Origin: RUG420 sp045642465
Lineage (GTDB): Bacteria > Bacillota > Clostridia > Oscillospirales > Acutalibacteraceae
Direction: 5' to 3'
Length of the DNA: 64,000 bases
Assembly: GCA_045642465.1 (NCBI GenBank)
Contig: JAZUIY010000015.1
Span: 620,001-684,000, forward strand
Shown one piece after another: positions 23,103 through 32,031 of this stretch. The number at the start of each line of letters is the position of its first letter. The stretch's first letter is position 1. The translations under genes were made by a program, and so were the position numbers. The notes beneath the pieces are model-generated. The model was not told the DNA's origin, did no database searches, and saw only the letters and a program-made list of their open reading frames with translations.

Positions 23103-25886
23103 ATGAAATTATCCGTTGTTTTATATATGGACCGCTGTGAAGAAACCGCAAGGGCTCTTTCAGCGTTAAAACAGAATAGGAGCTTTGAAGAGACGCAAGT
23201 AATTGTTGTGGATCCGTTTTGCAGTGAAGACTCTGCTGCCGTGCTGGCACCGTTTGCCGGCTGCGGAAATGTGGAAGTGCTGCAGTTGCCGGAAACCTTA
23301 ATGGCCGTTGCATATGGCGCAGGCCTGAAAAAGGTGGACGGGGATTATGTCAACTTTACTTTGGCGTCTTCTTTGCTTTCTAAGGGCACTTTGGATGCCG
23401 TTTTGAAAGCCGCTGGAAAGCAGAACAAGGTTCTTCTTTTCAACACGGCTGTTCAGGGCATCAGCACGGTAAACGACATGGTGCATCCGGTGAACTACAA
23501 AATGCAAGCCGGCAGCGAAGGCCTGTTCAATGTACGGGAACAGCCGGACCGGCTCAACATGATTCTCCAAAGCTACTTCATTGAAACCAAATTGGCAAAA
23601 AGTCTTTCTTTCCATCCGGCCTTGGGCAGCACGGCAATTAACGCATACCTACTAGAACTGCTGGAACAGGAAACCATGGTTTATACCTTGCAAAAGCAGC
23701 TCTACACTTACTATGAACTGCTGGAGTTCAGCGCCAACGCTACAGAATTGGCCCGTGATAAGGACTGGTATACCGACTCGCTCCGGAATTTCTATATCCC
23801 GTTTGTAAAGCGGTTGACCGAAGAAAACGGTACTGCTCCAACCTATTTGCAGGTGGCCACTTTGTACCTGATTTGGGCAAAGTACAACTGCAACTACTTT
23901 GACCGTGACCGGGAAGTGCTGAATAGGGAAGAGGCCTTCGAATTCTATGATGTGACTTGTGAATACTTGAGCTACATCAACGACACCGTCATCTTCCAGA
24001 ACTACCCGTGCAAATACACCATTTCCCGTTACCTGAAACTGCATTTCTACCTGGGTAAGTGCAAGTACATGGGCACGGAACCTTGCTCCGCCACCGTAGT
24101 GGAAGGGGGCGCCTTTGCTCACCAGCTGGTGCTGAAGGATAAGAATTATGAGGCCTACACCAAGGAGCAGTTGAACGCTTTGGAAAGCCGAAAAGAATTC
24201 TATGACCTGTGCGATTTAGGCCTGGCTGAAAATCAAAATGTGAATATCCGTATTTTGGATTACATTGACGGCAAAATTGAAATGGACTTCGACTTCGTTT
24301 CTTATCTGCTGGATACCTCTGACTATGAACTGTATCTGAAGATTGGAAATGACAAGAACAAAGTGACTGCCGTACCGACGGAAGTGTATTCCTTCAACAA
24401 GTACTTTGGCATTACCATTAGCCGTCAGAAAACCTACCACGTATCTATTCCGGTAGATGTTCTGATGGGAAAAAAGTTAACCTTTGGTTACACCCTGGAC
24501 GGGGTAGACTACGAAATAAATATCAACTTTTATAAAGTGTATTCCCGTCTTTCCAACAGCAACGCTTCCTATTGGATGCTGGGAAAAGACAAGTGCTTAA
24601 ACGTACAGGGGAACAGCATTGTGTGCACCCCGATTAACGGAGGAAAGCGGTTCCTAAAAGAAGTGAAGTTCTTTGCCTACCGTTTTGTCAGCACACCGGT
24701 GGCTTTGAGTCTGAGAGTAAAGTATCTGTTGTTACGTTTGCTCTATTGGATTGTGCATCCGTTTATGAAGAAGAAACGGATTTGGCTGACCTTTGACAAG
24801 CTGTATAAAGCAGGGGACGACGGCGAATACATGTTCCAGTACTGCATGCAGCAGGATGACGGCATAGATATCTACTACATTGTTAGCCCAGATTCTGCTG
24901 ACTATGCCCGCTTAAAAGCACAGCATGGCAAGCATGTCCTGAAGCAGAACTGCCTGCGGCTGAAGTTATATGCCCTTTATGCCGAATGCATTTTGGCAAC
25001 CCACGCAACGGTAATCAACTACTTGGGCTTCACCCCGAAGACCAATATCTTTATTCGGGACCTGTTCCATGGCGTCATTGTCTGCATTCAGCACGGCTTG
25101 ACCATTCAGAAAATTGCCCAGTATCAGAACCGCTGGTTTGACGACACCCGTCTTTATACCTTGGCTTCTAAATACGAAAAGCAGAATGTGGAAACGCCAA
25201 TTTACGACTACTTCGGACCGGAACTGAAAATGACCGGCTTGGCCCGTTACGACGGCCTGAAGAACAACGACCAAAAGCAGATTCTCATTACGCCGACGTG
25301 GAGACGGAATGTGGTAAACCAGAGCATTGCCTTTGTGAAAAAGACCCACAACGACTCCTTTAAAAACAGTGAATACTTCCGTATTTACAACACTTTAATT
25401 AACGACCAGACGTTAATTGACTGTGCCAAGAAGACCGGCTACAAGCTGATTTACCTGCTGCACCCGGCCATGAGTTCCCAGGCAGAAGACTTTGACCGCA
25501 ACGACTATGTGGACATTGTCCAGGCCACCGGAGACATGAGTTATGAAAAGATTCTTACCGAATCTTCCCTCATGGTTACCGACTACTCCGGAGTTCAGTT
25601 TGACTTTGCCTATCAGCGGAAACCGCTGGTTTATTACCATCCGGACACCTTGCCTCCACACTATGAGGCTGGCGGCCTGATTTATGAAACCATGGGCTTT
25701 GGCCCAATCTGTAAGAACCACGAAGAAGTGGTTTCTGCTCTCTGCCGCTACATGGAAAACGGCTGCAAGATGGAAGAAGAATATGTAAAACGTGCAGATG
25801 ACTTCTTCTACTATGATGACTTTAATAGCTGTGAACGCATCTACAAGGAAGTAACTGCGTTCCTTGCTGATCCGAACAATTTCTAA
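23103..25886 (+). CDS. Two-domain CDP-glycerol glycerophosphotransferase family protein
   Basis: The protein has 927 residues. The N-terminal part resembles a family 2 glycosyltransferase (LSVVLYMDRCEETARALSAL) but has no obvious DxD, so it may be degenerate. A middle region follows, and from about residue 540 the TagB/TagF-type domain appears (KKRIWLTFDKLYKAGDDGEY, CIQHGLTIQKIA, MTGLARYDGL, ITPTWRRN, LLHPAM, SLMVTDYSGVQFDFAY). This family transfers polyol phosphate from a CDP-polyol to a growing teichoic-acid-like polymer at the inner membrane face. It is first in a four-gene operon. The donor (glycerol, ribitol or other) cannot be read. Confidence 0.85.
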   Translation: MKLSVVLYMDRCEETARALSALKQNRSFEETQVIVVDPFCSEDSAAVLAPFAGCGNVEVLQLPETLMAVAYGAGLKKVDGDYVNFTLASSLLSKGTLDAVLKAAGKQNKVLLFNTAVQGISTVNDMVHPVNYKMQAGSEGLFNVREQPDRLNMILQSYFIETKLAKSLSFHPALGSTAINAYLLELLEQETMVYTLQKQLYTYYELLEFSANATELARDKDWYTDSLRNFYIPFVKRLTEENGTAPTYLQVATLYLIWAKYNCNYFDRDREVLNREEAFEFYDVTCEYLSYINDTVIFQNYPCKYTISRYLKLHFYLGKCKYMGTEPCSATVVEGGAFAHQLVLKDKNYEAYTKEQLNALESRKEFYDLCDLGLAENQNVNIRILDYIDGKIEMDFDFVSYLLDTSDYELYLKIGNDKNKVTAVPTEVYSFNKYFGITISRQKTYHVSIPVDVLMGKKLTFGYTLDGVDYEININFYKVYSRLSNSNASYWMLGKDKCLNVQGNSIVCTPINGGKRFLKEVKFFAYRFVSTPVALSLRVKYLLLRLLYWIVHPFMKKKRIWLTFDKLYKAGDDGEYMFQYCMQQDDGIDIYYIVSPDSADYARLKAQHGKHVLKQNCLRLKLYALYAECILATHATVINYLGFTPKTNIFIRDLFHGVIVCIQHGLTIQKIAQYQNRWFDDTRLYTLASKYEKQNVETPIYDYFGPELKMTGLARYDGLKNNDQKQILITPTWRRNVVNQSIAFVKKTHNDSFKNSEYFRIYNTLINDQTLIDCAKKTGYKLIYLLHPAMSSQAEDFDRNDYVDIVQATGDMSYEKILTESSLMVTDYSGVQFDFAYQRKPLVYYHPDTLPPHYEAGGLIYETMGFGPICKNHEEVVSALCRYMENGCKMEEEYVKRADDFFYYDDFNSCERIYKEVTAFLADPNNF

Positions 25887-25899
25887 GAAAGGGATACCC

Positions 25900-26958
25900 A
25901 TGAAAAACTTGCTCTATGAAAAGGGTGTTTTCACCGATGACAAGGGGAGAGAATACTACTTAGATAATGCAAAGTTCATTCTGATTTTCTTCGTGGTTTG
26001 TGCCCACTTGTTTGGCACCATGAAGGGCGCCGATGTGTCCTATGTCAGCGCCACGGCCTATGGGGTCTGGAACTGGATGAACACCTTCCACATGGCAACC
26101 TTTATCTTTATTTCCGGCTACTTTGCCAAGCGCTTCGTGAAGAAGGGCTACACCGTGCAGAAGCCGATTACCTATTTCCTGATTTATCTGGTGGCACAGT
26201 TCCTGTTCATTGTGGCAGAACTGTACTGGTGGCATGGCGCTGCCGGCTGGACCATCTTCAAAGCACAGGGTTCCTTATGGTTCCTGCAATGCATGACCAT
26301 CTGGTACCTGCTATTGCCAATGCTGGACCAGTTCAAGCCAAAATACATGCTCATCGGCGCCATTCTCTTAGCCCTGGTTGTGGGCTATGATTTCAAAGTT
26401 AACGACTACTTAAGTTTCTCCCGTGTACTGGTACACCTGCCATTCTTTATGGCCGGTTATTACACGGACAAGGTAGATTTGGAAAAACTGAAAAAGCCAG
26501 CTATTATTGCCGGCTCCTGGGTTTATCTAATTCTTCTTTTCGTGGTAGATACCGTTTTGGGAAAGAAAGTACCGTCGAAACTGTTAACCTGTAACCATCC
26601 GTATTCCGACTGTGACTTCCAAGGCCCGACTGCCATTTGGTGGCTGTACCGTCTGGCCTTTTATCTGGTGGTCTTCGGCTGCATTGCAGCCTTCCTGGCC
26701 ATTGTGCCGCGGTGCAAGACCTTCTTCTCTAAATGGGGGTCCCGTACGTTAGCTGTGTACATTCTGCATCGCTTCGTCTACAGAAGCTTCATGTACTACG
26801 GCTGGTCGGATTACTTCGACGACAACTGGCTCACCATGCTTGGCCTGTTGGCCTTCGTCATTCTGGTGGTTGTGGTGCTTTCTCTGAAGCCGTTTAGCAT
26901 TCCGTTTGATTACATTCAAAAAATATCCATCCGTAAATCATTAAAGGAGAGAAAGTAA
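25900..26958 (+). CDS. Acyltransferase 3 family membrane protein
   Basis: The protein has 352 residues with about ten membrane segments. The family signature near the N-terminus is YLDNAKFILIFFVVCAHLFG, with the conserved His, then a second block MATFIFISGYFAKR. Members O-acylate sugars, often acetylating surface polysaccharides. The start MKNLLYEKGVF follows AAAGGGA. It is 13 bases after the glycerophosphotransferase gene, suggesting acetylation of the same polymer; this is inference. Confidence 0.87.
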   Translation: MKNLLYEKGVFTDDKGREYYLDNAKFILIFFVVCAHLFGTMKGADVSYVSATAYGVWNWMNTFHMATFIFISGYFAKRFVKKGYTVQKPITYFLIYLVAQFLFIVAELYWWHGAAGWTIFKAQGSLWFLQCMTIWYLLLPMLDQFKPKYMLIGAILLALVVGYDFKVNDYLSFSRVLVHLPFFMAGYYTDKVDLEKLKKPAIIAGSWVYLILLFVVDTVLGKKVPSKLLTCNHPYSDCDFQGPTAIWWLYRLAFYLVVFGCIAAFLAIVPRCKTFFSKWGSRTLAVYILHRFVYRSFMYYGWSDYFDDNWLTMLGLLAFVILVVVVLSLKPFSIPFDYIQKISIRKSLKERK

Positions 26959-26959
26959 A

Positions 26960-28081
26960 TTGCACAAAGTAATTGACTTTTTAAAGAAGGAAACCGTACT
27001 TAGCGTGTCCTTCTTGTTGGCATTGGCATCCTGCTTTTTTGTTCCTCCCAATGCCGGGTACATCCAGTACATTAATTTCCGCACCTTGTGCATTCTCTGG
27101 TGCCTCATGACCATTATGGCCGGCCTGCGGGGAGTAGGGTTCTTTACCTACGCCGGACGAAAACTGCTTTCGTCTGCCTCCGGAACCAGAACTCTTTGCC
27201 TGGTACTGGTGCTGCTGTGCTTCTTCTTTGGTATGTTTGTTACCAACGACGTTGCCTTAATTACCTTTGTACCCTTCGCCATTGTGGTTTTACACATGGC
27301 TAATCTAGACCGATACTTAATCCCAGTCATTGCCTTACAGACTGCCGCAGCCCACTTGGGAAGCATGCTGCTCCCAACCGGGAACCCGCACAACCTTTAT
27401 CTGTTTGCCCTGTCTGGCTGGTCCTTCGGCAAATTCGTCGGTGCCATGGCACCGTACTCGGTAGCAGCGTTACTGCTTTTGGTATTGGCTGCCTTGTTCA
27501 TTACCCGCAAAAAGGAAACCATTGTCTACGACGACCAGTCTCCATTGCCAGACCTAGCCTCCCGGAAGAAGGACCTAGTGGTTTATTTCCTCCTGTTCGC
27601 TTTGGTTATGTCCGTGGTTATTGGGAAAGTTTCCTACGTGGCAGTGGCCATTATCATTTTCTTCGTGGTGCTGCTTCTGGATAAGAAAATCCTGCTGTAT
27701 GCCAACTACGGCTTACTGCTTACCTTTGTCTGCCTCTTCGTGTTCATTGGCAACATGAAGCAGATTCCCGCCATTACCGACTTCTTCTCTTCCATCTTAG
27801 AGGGGAGAGTCCTTTTGGTTTCTATTTTGACATCTCAGGTCATCAGTAACGTGCCGACCTCCATTTTGCTGTCCGGCTTTACCGATGACTATTTCGCTTT
27901 GGCCCTGGGCACCGACTTGGGTGGCCTGGGTTCTCTGGTGGCCTCCATGGCTAACCTGATTTCTCTGGGTGCCTACGGCGCTACAGAGGGCAGCAAGAAG
28001 GGAAAGTTCTTAGGCTACTATGCCGTGCTTAGTATCCTAATCTTACTTCCACTAATTGCACTCTACTACGTACTGACGTAA
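26960..28081 (+). CDS. SLC13/ArsB-type anion permease-like membrane protein
   Basis: The protein has 373 residues and about ten hydrophobic segments. Features of the citrate/arsenite ion transporter superfamily include MFVTNDVALITFVPFAIV, MLLPTGNPHNLYLF and a second half SNVPTSILLSGF, the inverted-repeat NDVALI/SNVPTS pair. The start is a TTG well placed after AAAGGAGAG and overlapping context of the previous stop by one base gap. The substrate is unknown. Why it sits in a surface-polymer operon is unclear; it could export or import a precursor, or be a passenger. Confidence 0.82.
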   Translation: MHKVIDFLKKETVLSVSFLLALASCFFVPPNAGYIQYINFRTLCILWCLMTIMAGLRGVGFFTYAGRKLLSSASGTRTLCLVLVLLCFFFGMFVTNDVALITFVPFAIVVLHMANLDRYLIPVIALQTAAAHLGSMLLPTGNPHNLYLFALSGWSFGKFVGAMAPYSVAALLLLVLAALFITRKKETIVYDDQSPLPDLASRKKDLVVYFLLFALVMSVVIGKVSYVAVAIIIFFVVLLLDKKILLYANYGLLLTFVCLFVFIGNMKQIPAITDFFSSILEGRVLLVSILTSQVISNVPTSILLSGFTDDYFALALGTDLGGLGSLVASMANLISLGAYGATEGSKKGKFLGYYAVLSILILLPLIALYYVLT

Positions 28082-28093
28082 AGGAAGGATCTT

Positions 28094-28678
28094 ATGCGTA
28101 AAAAACTTAGCAATGACTTGGTTTATTCCACCGCTCTCGGCTTCTTTGCCAAATACGGTTACAAGAAGACCACCCTGGACGACATTGCCGTTGCCTTGGG
28201 CATGACCAACAGTAACTTATATTCCTATGCCAGAAGCAAACAGGATCTTTACATTGACAGCATTACCTACGGCATTGACCTGTGGCAGGAGTCCGTCCGC
28301 CAGGCCACCGATGGCATTGAAAGTGCTACCGAAAAACTGCAAGTTGCTTTCCAGTCTGCGGTGGACTACATCGCCTACAGTGAGACCGTAAAGACCCTTC
28401 TCAAAAACGACCCGAACATCTTCCCAATGTTCCCAACCTCGGACCCAATTGAAGAGCTGAACATTTGGGCTGTGAGCTTCATAGAGGGCATTTTGGAGCA
28501 GGGCATACAGCAAGGCGAATTCCGGGAAATTAACGCCAAGGAAGGCGCCAGGCTCATTTTTAACTTCTATAAATACTTCATCATCAGCACCTTCGTAGAT
28601 GAAAGCGGGTACGACGTGGATATCAAGTCTCAAATGACCACCATGTCCGAACTGTTATTCCACGGTTTGGTAAAGTAA
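28094..28678 (+). CDS. TetR-family transcriptional regulator
   Basis: The protein has 194 residues. The N-terminal HTH is typical (FAKYGYKKTTLDDIAVALGMTNSNLYSYARSKQDLY), followed by an all-helical ligand domain. Ribosome site AAGGAAGG, 12 bases after the permease stop. As last gene of the operon it may respond to a compound handled by the permease; a palindrome upstream of the next gene (28769-28785) is a candidate binding site. Confidence 0.88.
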   Translation: MRKKLSNDLVYSTALGFFAKYGYKKTTLDDIAVALGMTNSNLYSYARSKQDLYIDSITYGIDLWQESVRQATDGIESATEKLQVAFQSAVDYIAYSETVKTLLKNDPNIFPMFPTSDPIEELNIWAVSFIEGILEQGIQQGEFREINAKEGARLIFNFYKYFIISTFVDESGYDVDIKSQMTTMSELLFHGLVK

Positions 28679-28686
28679 TACGAACG

Positions 28687-28715
28687 GCACTCACCGCTTG
28701 GTGGGTGCTTTTTTT
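28687..28715 (+). terminator. Terminator of the first polymer operon
   Basis: GCACTCACC, loop GCTT, GGTGGGTGC, then seven T. Confidence 0.9.
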
Positions 28716-28727
28716 GGCCCAATTTTC

Positions 28728-28785
28728 TTGCCTTGCAGGGCGATTTGGTTTACTATAGAAGTTGATAACTGAACTTTTTGTTCAG
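28728..28785 (+). promoter_or_regulatory. Promoter and palindromic operator before the orphan membrane gene
   Basis: Promoter TTGCCT (28728), 17 bp, TACTAT (28751). Shortly downstream, about where transcription would have begun, lies the perfect palindrome CTGAAC, TTTTT, GTTCAG (28769-28785). The adjacent TetR-family gene makes a repressor site plausible. Confidence 0.5.
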
Positions 28786-28811
28786 AAATTAATTTAAGGA
28801 GGAAATAACTT

Positions 28812-29456
28812 ATGTTATGGGGTCCAAACACAGACGAAGCCAGAGCTATTGTTGATAACGCTTTGTTACACGTACGTGATACTCAGAACTTCGACTGGAC
28901 ATTCATTGCACTGCTTGCATGTGTAGTAATCGGTATTTGGGTACCGCACGTTAGAGACAAGAAATGGGACGCATGTGGTGCAGCTCTTGGCCTTTATGGT
29001 TTCCATTGGCTGTGCGAAATTGCAAACGCAACTATGTGTCATTTCTCCGGTTACGGCTCTTGGCACGTAACTCCGGAAAGCACCACCTTCATCATCATGA
29101 TTGGTGTATGTTGGGAACTTTCCCTTATGTTCTCCGTTGCAGGTTTCTCCATTGAATTGATGCCAGAAGATCCTAAGGCTAAATTCCTGGGCATGAACAA
29201 CCGTGTATTCTATGTACTTTCCATGGGTATCGGCTTCTCCCTGTTCGAAATTTTCCTTGCTTCCACTCCATCCTTCCAGTGGGTATATTCCTGGTGGGGC
29301 GCAATCCCAGTATGCATTACCGTTTACATCCCATTCTTCATCGCAGCAGTACTCGGCTACGACTTGAAGGGTAAGGCTAAGGCAATCTTCCTTGGCGTTA
29401 CTTGGGGCCTTGTAATTGCTCTCATGGCAATTCTTGTTCCACTCGGTATTGTTTAA
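28812..29456 (+). CDS. Membrane protein of unknown function
   Basis: The protein has 214 residues and about six membrane segments. The N-terminus (MLWGPNTDEARAIVDN) is outside the membrane-spanning part and no signal peptide is seen. Polar and aromatic residues inside segments (FHWLCEIANATMCHFSGYGSW) and the short motif FSIELMPEDPKAKFLGMNNR between segments may be functional. AAGGAGG precedes the ATG. Codon choice resembles ftsZ and other highly expressed genes in the window. It is a one-gene unit with palindromic operator and strong terminator, lying exactly between two convergent surface-polymer operons. I do not recognise the family. Confidence 0.8.
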   Translation: MLWGPNTDEARAIVDNALLHVRDTQNFDWTFIALLACVVIGIWVPHVRDKKWDACGAALGLYGFHWLCEIANATMCHFSGYGSWHVTPESTTFIIMIGVCWELSLMFSVAGFSIELMPEDPKAKFLGMNNRVFYVLSMGIGFSLFEIFLASTPSFQWVYSWWGAIPVCITVYIPFFIAAVLGYDLKGKAKAIFLGVTWGLVIALMAILVPLGIV

Positions 29457-29473
29457 TATCAGGTTTAACGAAA

Positions 29474-29510
29474 TAAAAAAGACCGTACGCTTGGCGTACG
29501 GTCTTTTTTT
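29474..29510. terminator. Bidirectional terminator
   Basis: AAAAAAGACCGTACGC, short loop, GCGTACGGTCTTTTTTT; ends both the orphan membrane gene and the convergent operon. Confidence 0.9.
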
Positions 29511-29516
29511 GTCTTC

Positions 29517-30977
29517 TTATAAGTCAAACTTGCTGAGCAGGTCGTAAACATCTACCTTAGATTCTTCGGCTTCGTTTGCTAATTCCTTGGCTACGGCAAC
29601 TTCGTCTACCGGAGGCTTGCCCTTATTGCGTTCGGCCTCTTCCTTGTGGATGGTTTCCAGCGCGGCAGCGGTTTCAGCTGCTTCCTGCTCTGGGGTCTTG
29701 CCACTGCGGATGGAGTGGGTGCGCTTGGCAAGCTCAATGCTGGCCTTGGCACGTTCCCGCTGGGTTTCGGCGGATTCCACTTCGGCTTTCAGTTCCACAA
29801 TTTCTTCCGGAAGGAACTGATTGGCATCTACGGTGCTAGCAACAATTGGGGTAATGTCTGCCTCTTCTCCAAAGAGCTTTTCGCTGATTTCTTCGGATTC
29901 TTGTGCCAGTTCTTTCATTAACTGTTTGCGGTCTTTTTTATCCTGCTTTTCTGCTTTCCGCTTTCCTGGGCGAAGCACCCATTCCACCGGAATCATAAAC
30001 GGCTTCAAGGAGAAGAGAACCGTCAGGAGAATGGCTCCTGCCACGCAGGTAATGCAGCAGTACAGGAGGGAAGTATGAGCAAACGCATAAATCGGTCTTA
30101 TGTTGGTGAGAACGGTGACAATTGGCAAATGCCAGAAGTAAACTGCCAAGGTTCTTTGACCGGCATTGGAAACAAACGGAATGTGCCCCTTTGGTACCAA
30201 TGCCATGACGGCAAACATGGTAAGGAGGGTGAGGCACATGACGCCCAAGCGGAAGACCGGTGCCGTCAGGAAGACGGTGAGGTTCAGCTTGTACTCTTCG
30301 CCATACAGGGTGGCGTAGGAGTTCTGGCCGGTAAAGAATTTACGGAGGGCATAGGCACCGTCATCTATGAGCAAGAAGAGGATGACGCCATAGGCGGCCA
30401 GCCAAAATGCGGAAAGGGCTTTCAGCACCTTGGAGTCCAGCAGGTGACCTACTTCCGTTGGGTCTAACAGGTAACCCATGTAGAAGAACGGATAGAAGCA
30501 AACAATGCGGGACAGGGCCCAGCCGGTATTGAATTTGGTGTCATAGCCCACAATGAGGGCAAAGAGAACGGAAATAATCAGCACGTTCTTGTGAGGATAT
30601 TTCTTTAAGAACCAAGTAACGGCAAAGTAAACGAAGAGAACCCACAGGTACCAGCTGATATTGTCTTGGTCTTTGATGTGGAAATTCTGTTCGTGGTCAA
30701 AGAGGTAAAGGCTCAGGTTCCGGTAAAAACTCAGGAACACACAGAGCACGGCATAAGGCACAATTTTGTGCCAGTCCAGTTTTTCGGCGTCTACCGTATG
30801 CTTGGCAAACAAACCGGAAATAAAGAGGAAGGCCGGCATGTGGAAGGTGTAAATATAAGTGAACATACACCGGATGCCGGAGTAGGCGTCAAGATAGCAA
30901 GATGCCATGTGGCCTAGCACAACAAGGAAGATCAGGGCAAATTTAATATTGTCCCAGCGGGTGTCACGTTTGGTCAT
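29517..30977 (-). CDS. Acyltransferase 3 family protein with long cytoplasmic tail
   Basis: The protein has 486 residues. The first about 335 residues are the membrane acyltransferase (RWDNIKFALIFLVVLGHMAS with the conserved His, MPAFLFISGLFAKH, about ten segments). The last about 150 residues are a charged, helical tail (KRKAEKQDKKDRKQLMKEL, VELKAEVESAETQRERAKASIELAKR, EQEAAETAAALETIHKEEAERNKG) likely to form coiled coil in the cytoplasm, which is not usual for the family. The start overlaps the upstream gene's stop as ATGA. It ends the second polymer operon and probably acetylates that polymer. Confidence 0.87.
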   Translation of the reverse strand: MTKRDTRWDNIKFALIFLVVLGHMASCYLDAYSGIRCMFTYIYTFHMPAFLFISGLFAKHTVDAEKLDWHKIVPYAVLCVFLSFYRNLSLYLFDHEQNFHIKDQDNISWYLWVLFVYFAVTWFLKKYPHKNVLIISVLFALIVGYDTKFNTGWALSRIVCFYPFFYMGYLLDPTEVGHLLDSKVLKALSAFWLAAYGVILFLLIDDGAYALRKFFTGQNSYATLYGEEYKLNLTVFLTAPVFRLGVMCLTLLTMFAVMALVPKGHIPFVSNAGQRTLAVYFWHLPIVTVLTNIRPIYAFAHTSLLYCCITCVAGAILLTVLFSLKPFMIPVEWVLRPGKRKAEKQDKKDRKQLMKELAQESEEISEKLFGEEADITPIVASTVDANQFLPEEIVELKAEVESAETQRERAKASIELAKRTHSIRSGKTPEQEAAETAAALETIHKEEAERNKGKPPVDEVAVAKELANEAEESKVDVYDLLSKFDL

Positions 30978-32029
30978 ACAGCACTTCCTTTCATACTTTC
31001 TATGGTGCGTTTGAACATTTCGTCCATAGAAACGGTTGGCTGCCAACCAAGGGCTTCCAGCTTTTCGGTGTCAAGACGGATGATCATTTGCGGGTTATAA
31101 CCGAAAGAGGAAATATCTTCCGGAATCTCAATGCGAACGGAAATACCCTGTTCCGGATAGAGGCCGGCTACCAGCTCAGCCATTTCCTTAATGGAACAAG
31201 AAGTATTCATATTGGTAACGTTATAAGCAGCGCCGACTTCGCCCTTTAAGAGAAGGGTGCCTATGGCGGTAAGGGCGTCTGCAGTGTAGCAGTAGGTGCG
31301 GACGGTGGAACCGTCGGTGTGGAGGACAATGTCTTTGCCCTCAATGGCACAGCGTGCAAATTCGGCAAAGACGCGGCCGTCGTTGTAGTCTACCCCGGCA
31401 CCGAAGGTCTGGGACAGACGGGCAATGCACACCGGTACACCGTATTCGCTGGCGCAGGAGGCGCAGAGGTTTTCTACCATACGCTTTCCTTCGGAATAGG
31501 AACTGCGGACACTGAGCGGTTCAATGAAACCATAGTCGTTTTCCTTAATGGTTTCTTTGGTGCCGTCCGGGGTTCCGTAGACTTCCAAAGAGGAGAGGTA
31601 AACCATTTTCTCCACCTTTTTTTCATAGGCAAACCGGAGAATCTGGTTGGTGCCTTCAATGGCGGTGAGAATGGTTTCTACAGGCTTATTGACAAAGTCC
31701 TTGGAACTGGTTACGGAAGCGCCGTGGACAATGTAATCCACCTTGCCGTTATAAACCGGAACAGAGGAAAGGTCTCCCTTTACAAAGCCCAGTTTTTCGT
31801 TGTCGTATCCTTGGAAAACAGTAGCTGCTTTGGTACGGTTGCGAATATAAGCTACCACGGTAATGTCAGCGTCATACAGGTCGTTGCACTTCATGAGTGC
31901 CTTACAAAACTGGGACCCGATGAGGCCGGTGGCGCCGGTAACGAAGAAGGTCTTGCCGTTGAACGCCGGGTCATACAGCTTCTTGGCAGCCTCAGTTAAA
32001 TCTTCTTCTAAAATCTGATTTAAATTCAT
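30974..32029 (-). CDS. NAD-dependent epimerase/dehydratase (extended SDR)
   Basis: The protein has 351 residues. It has the nucleotide-binding GATGLIGSQF motif, VHGASVTSS, SSLEVYG, and the active-site Tyr-Lys in SSYSEGKRM, with LGWQPTVSMDEMF at the C-terminus as in sugar-nucleotide epimerases and dehydratases. It sits between the cytidylyltransferase and the acyltransferase with a 2-base gap and an ATGA overlap, so it probably modifies a CDP-activated or sugar-nucleotide precursor of the polymer. It is not the TarJ alcohol dehydrogenase that normally partners TarI. Confidence 0.87.
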   Translation of the reverse strand: MNLNQILEEDLTEAAKKLYDPAFNGKTFFVTGATGLIGSQFCKALMKCNDLYDADITVVAYIRNRTKAATVFQGYDNEKLGFVKGDLSSVPVYNGKVDYIVHGASVTSSKDFVNKPVETILTAIEGTNQILRFAYEKKVEKMVYLSSLEVYGTPDGTKETIKENDYGFIEPLSVRSSYSEGKRMVENLCASCASEYGVPVCIARLSQTFGAGVDYNDGRVFAEFARCAIEGKDIVLHTDGSTVRTYCYTADALTAIGTLLLKGEVGAAYNVTNMNTSCSIKEMAELVAGLYPEQGISVRIEIPEDISSFGYNPQMIIRLDTEKLEALGWQPTVSMDEMFKRTIESMKGSAV

Positions 32030-32031
32030 GG

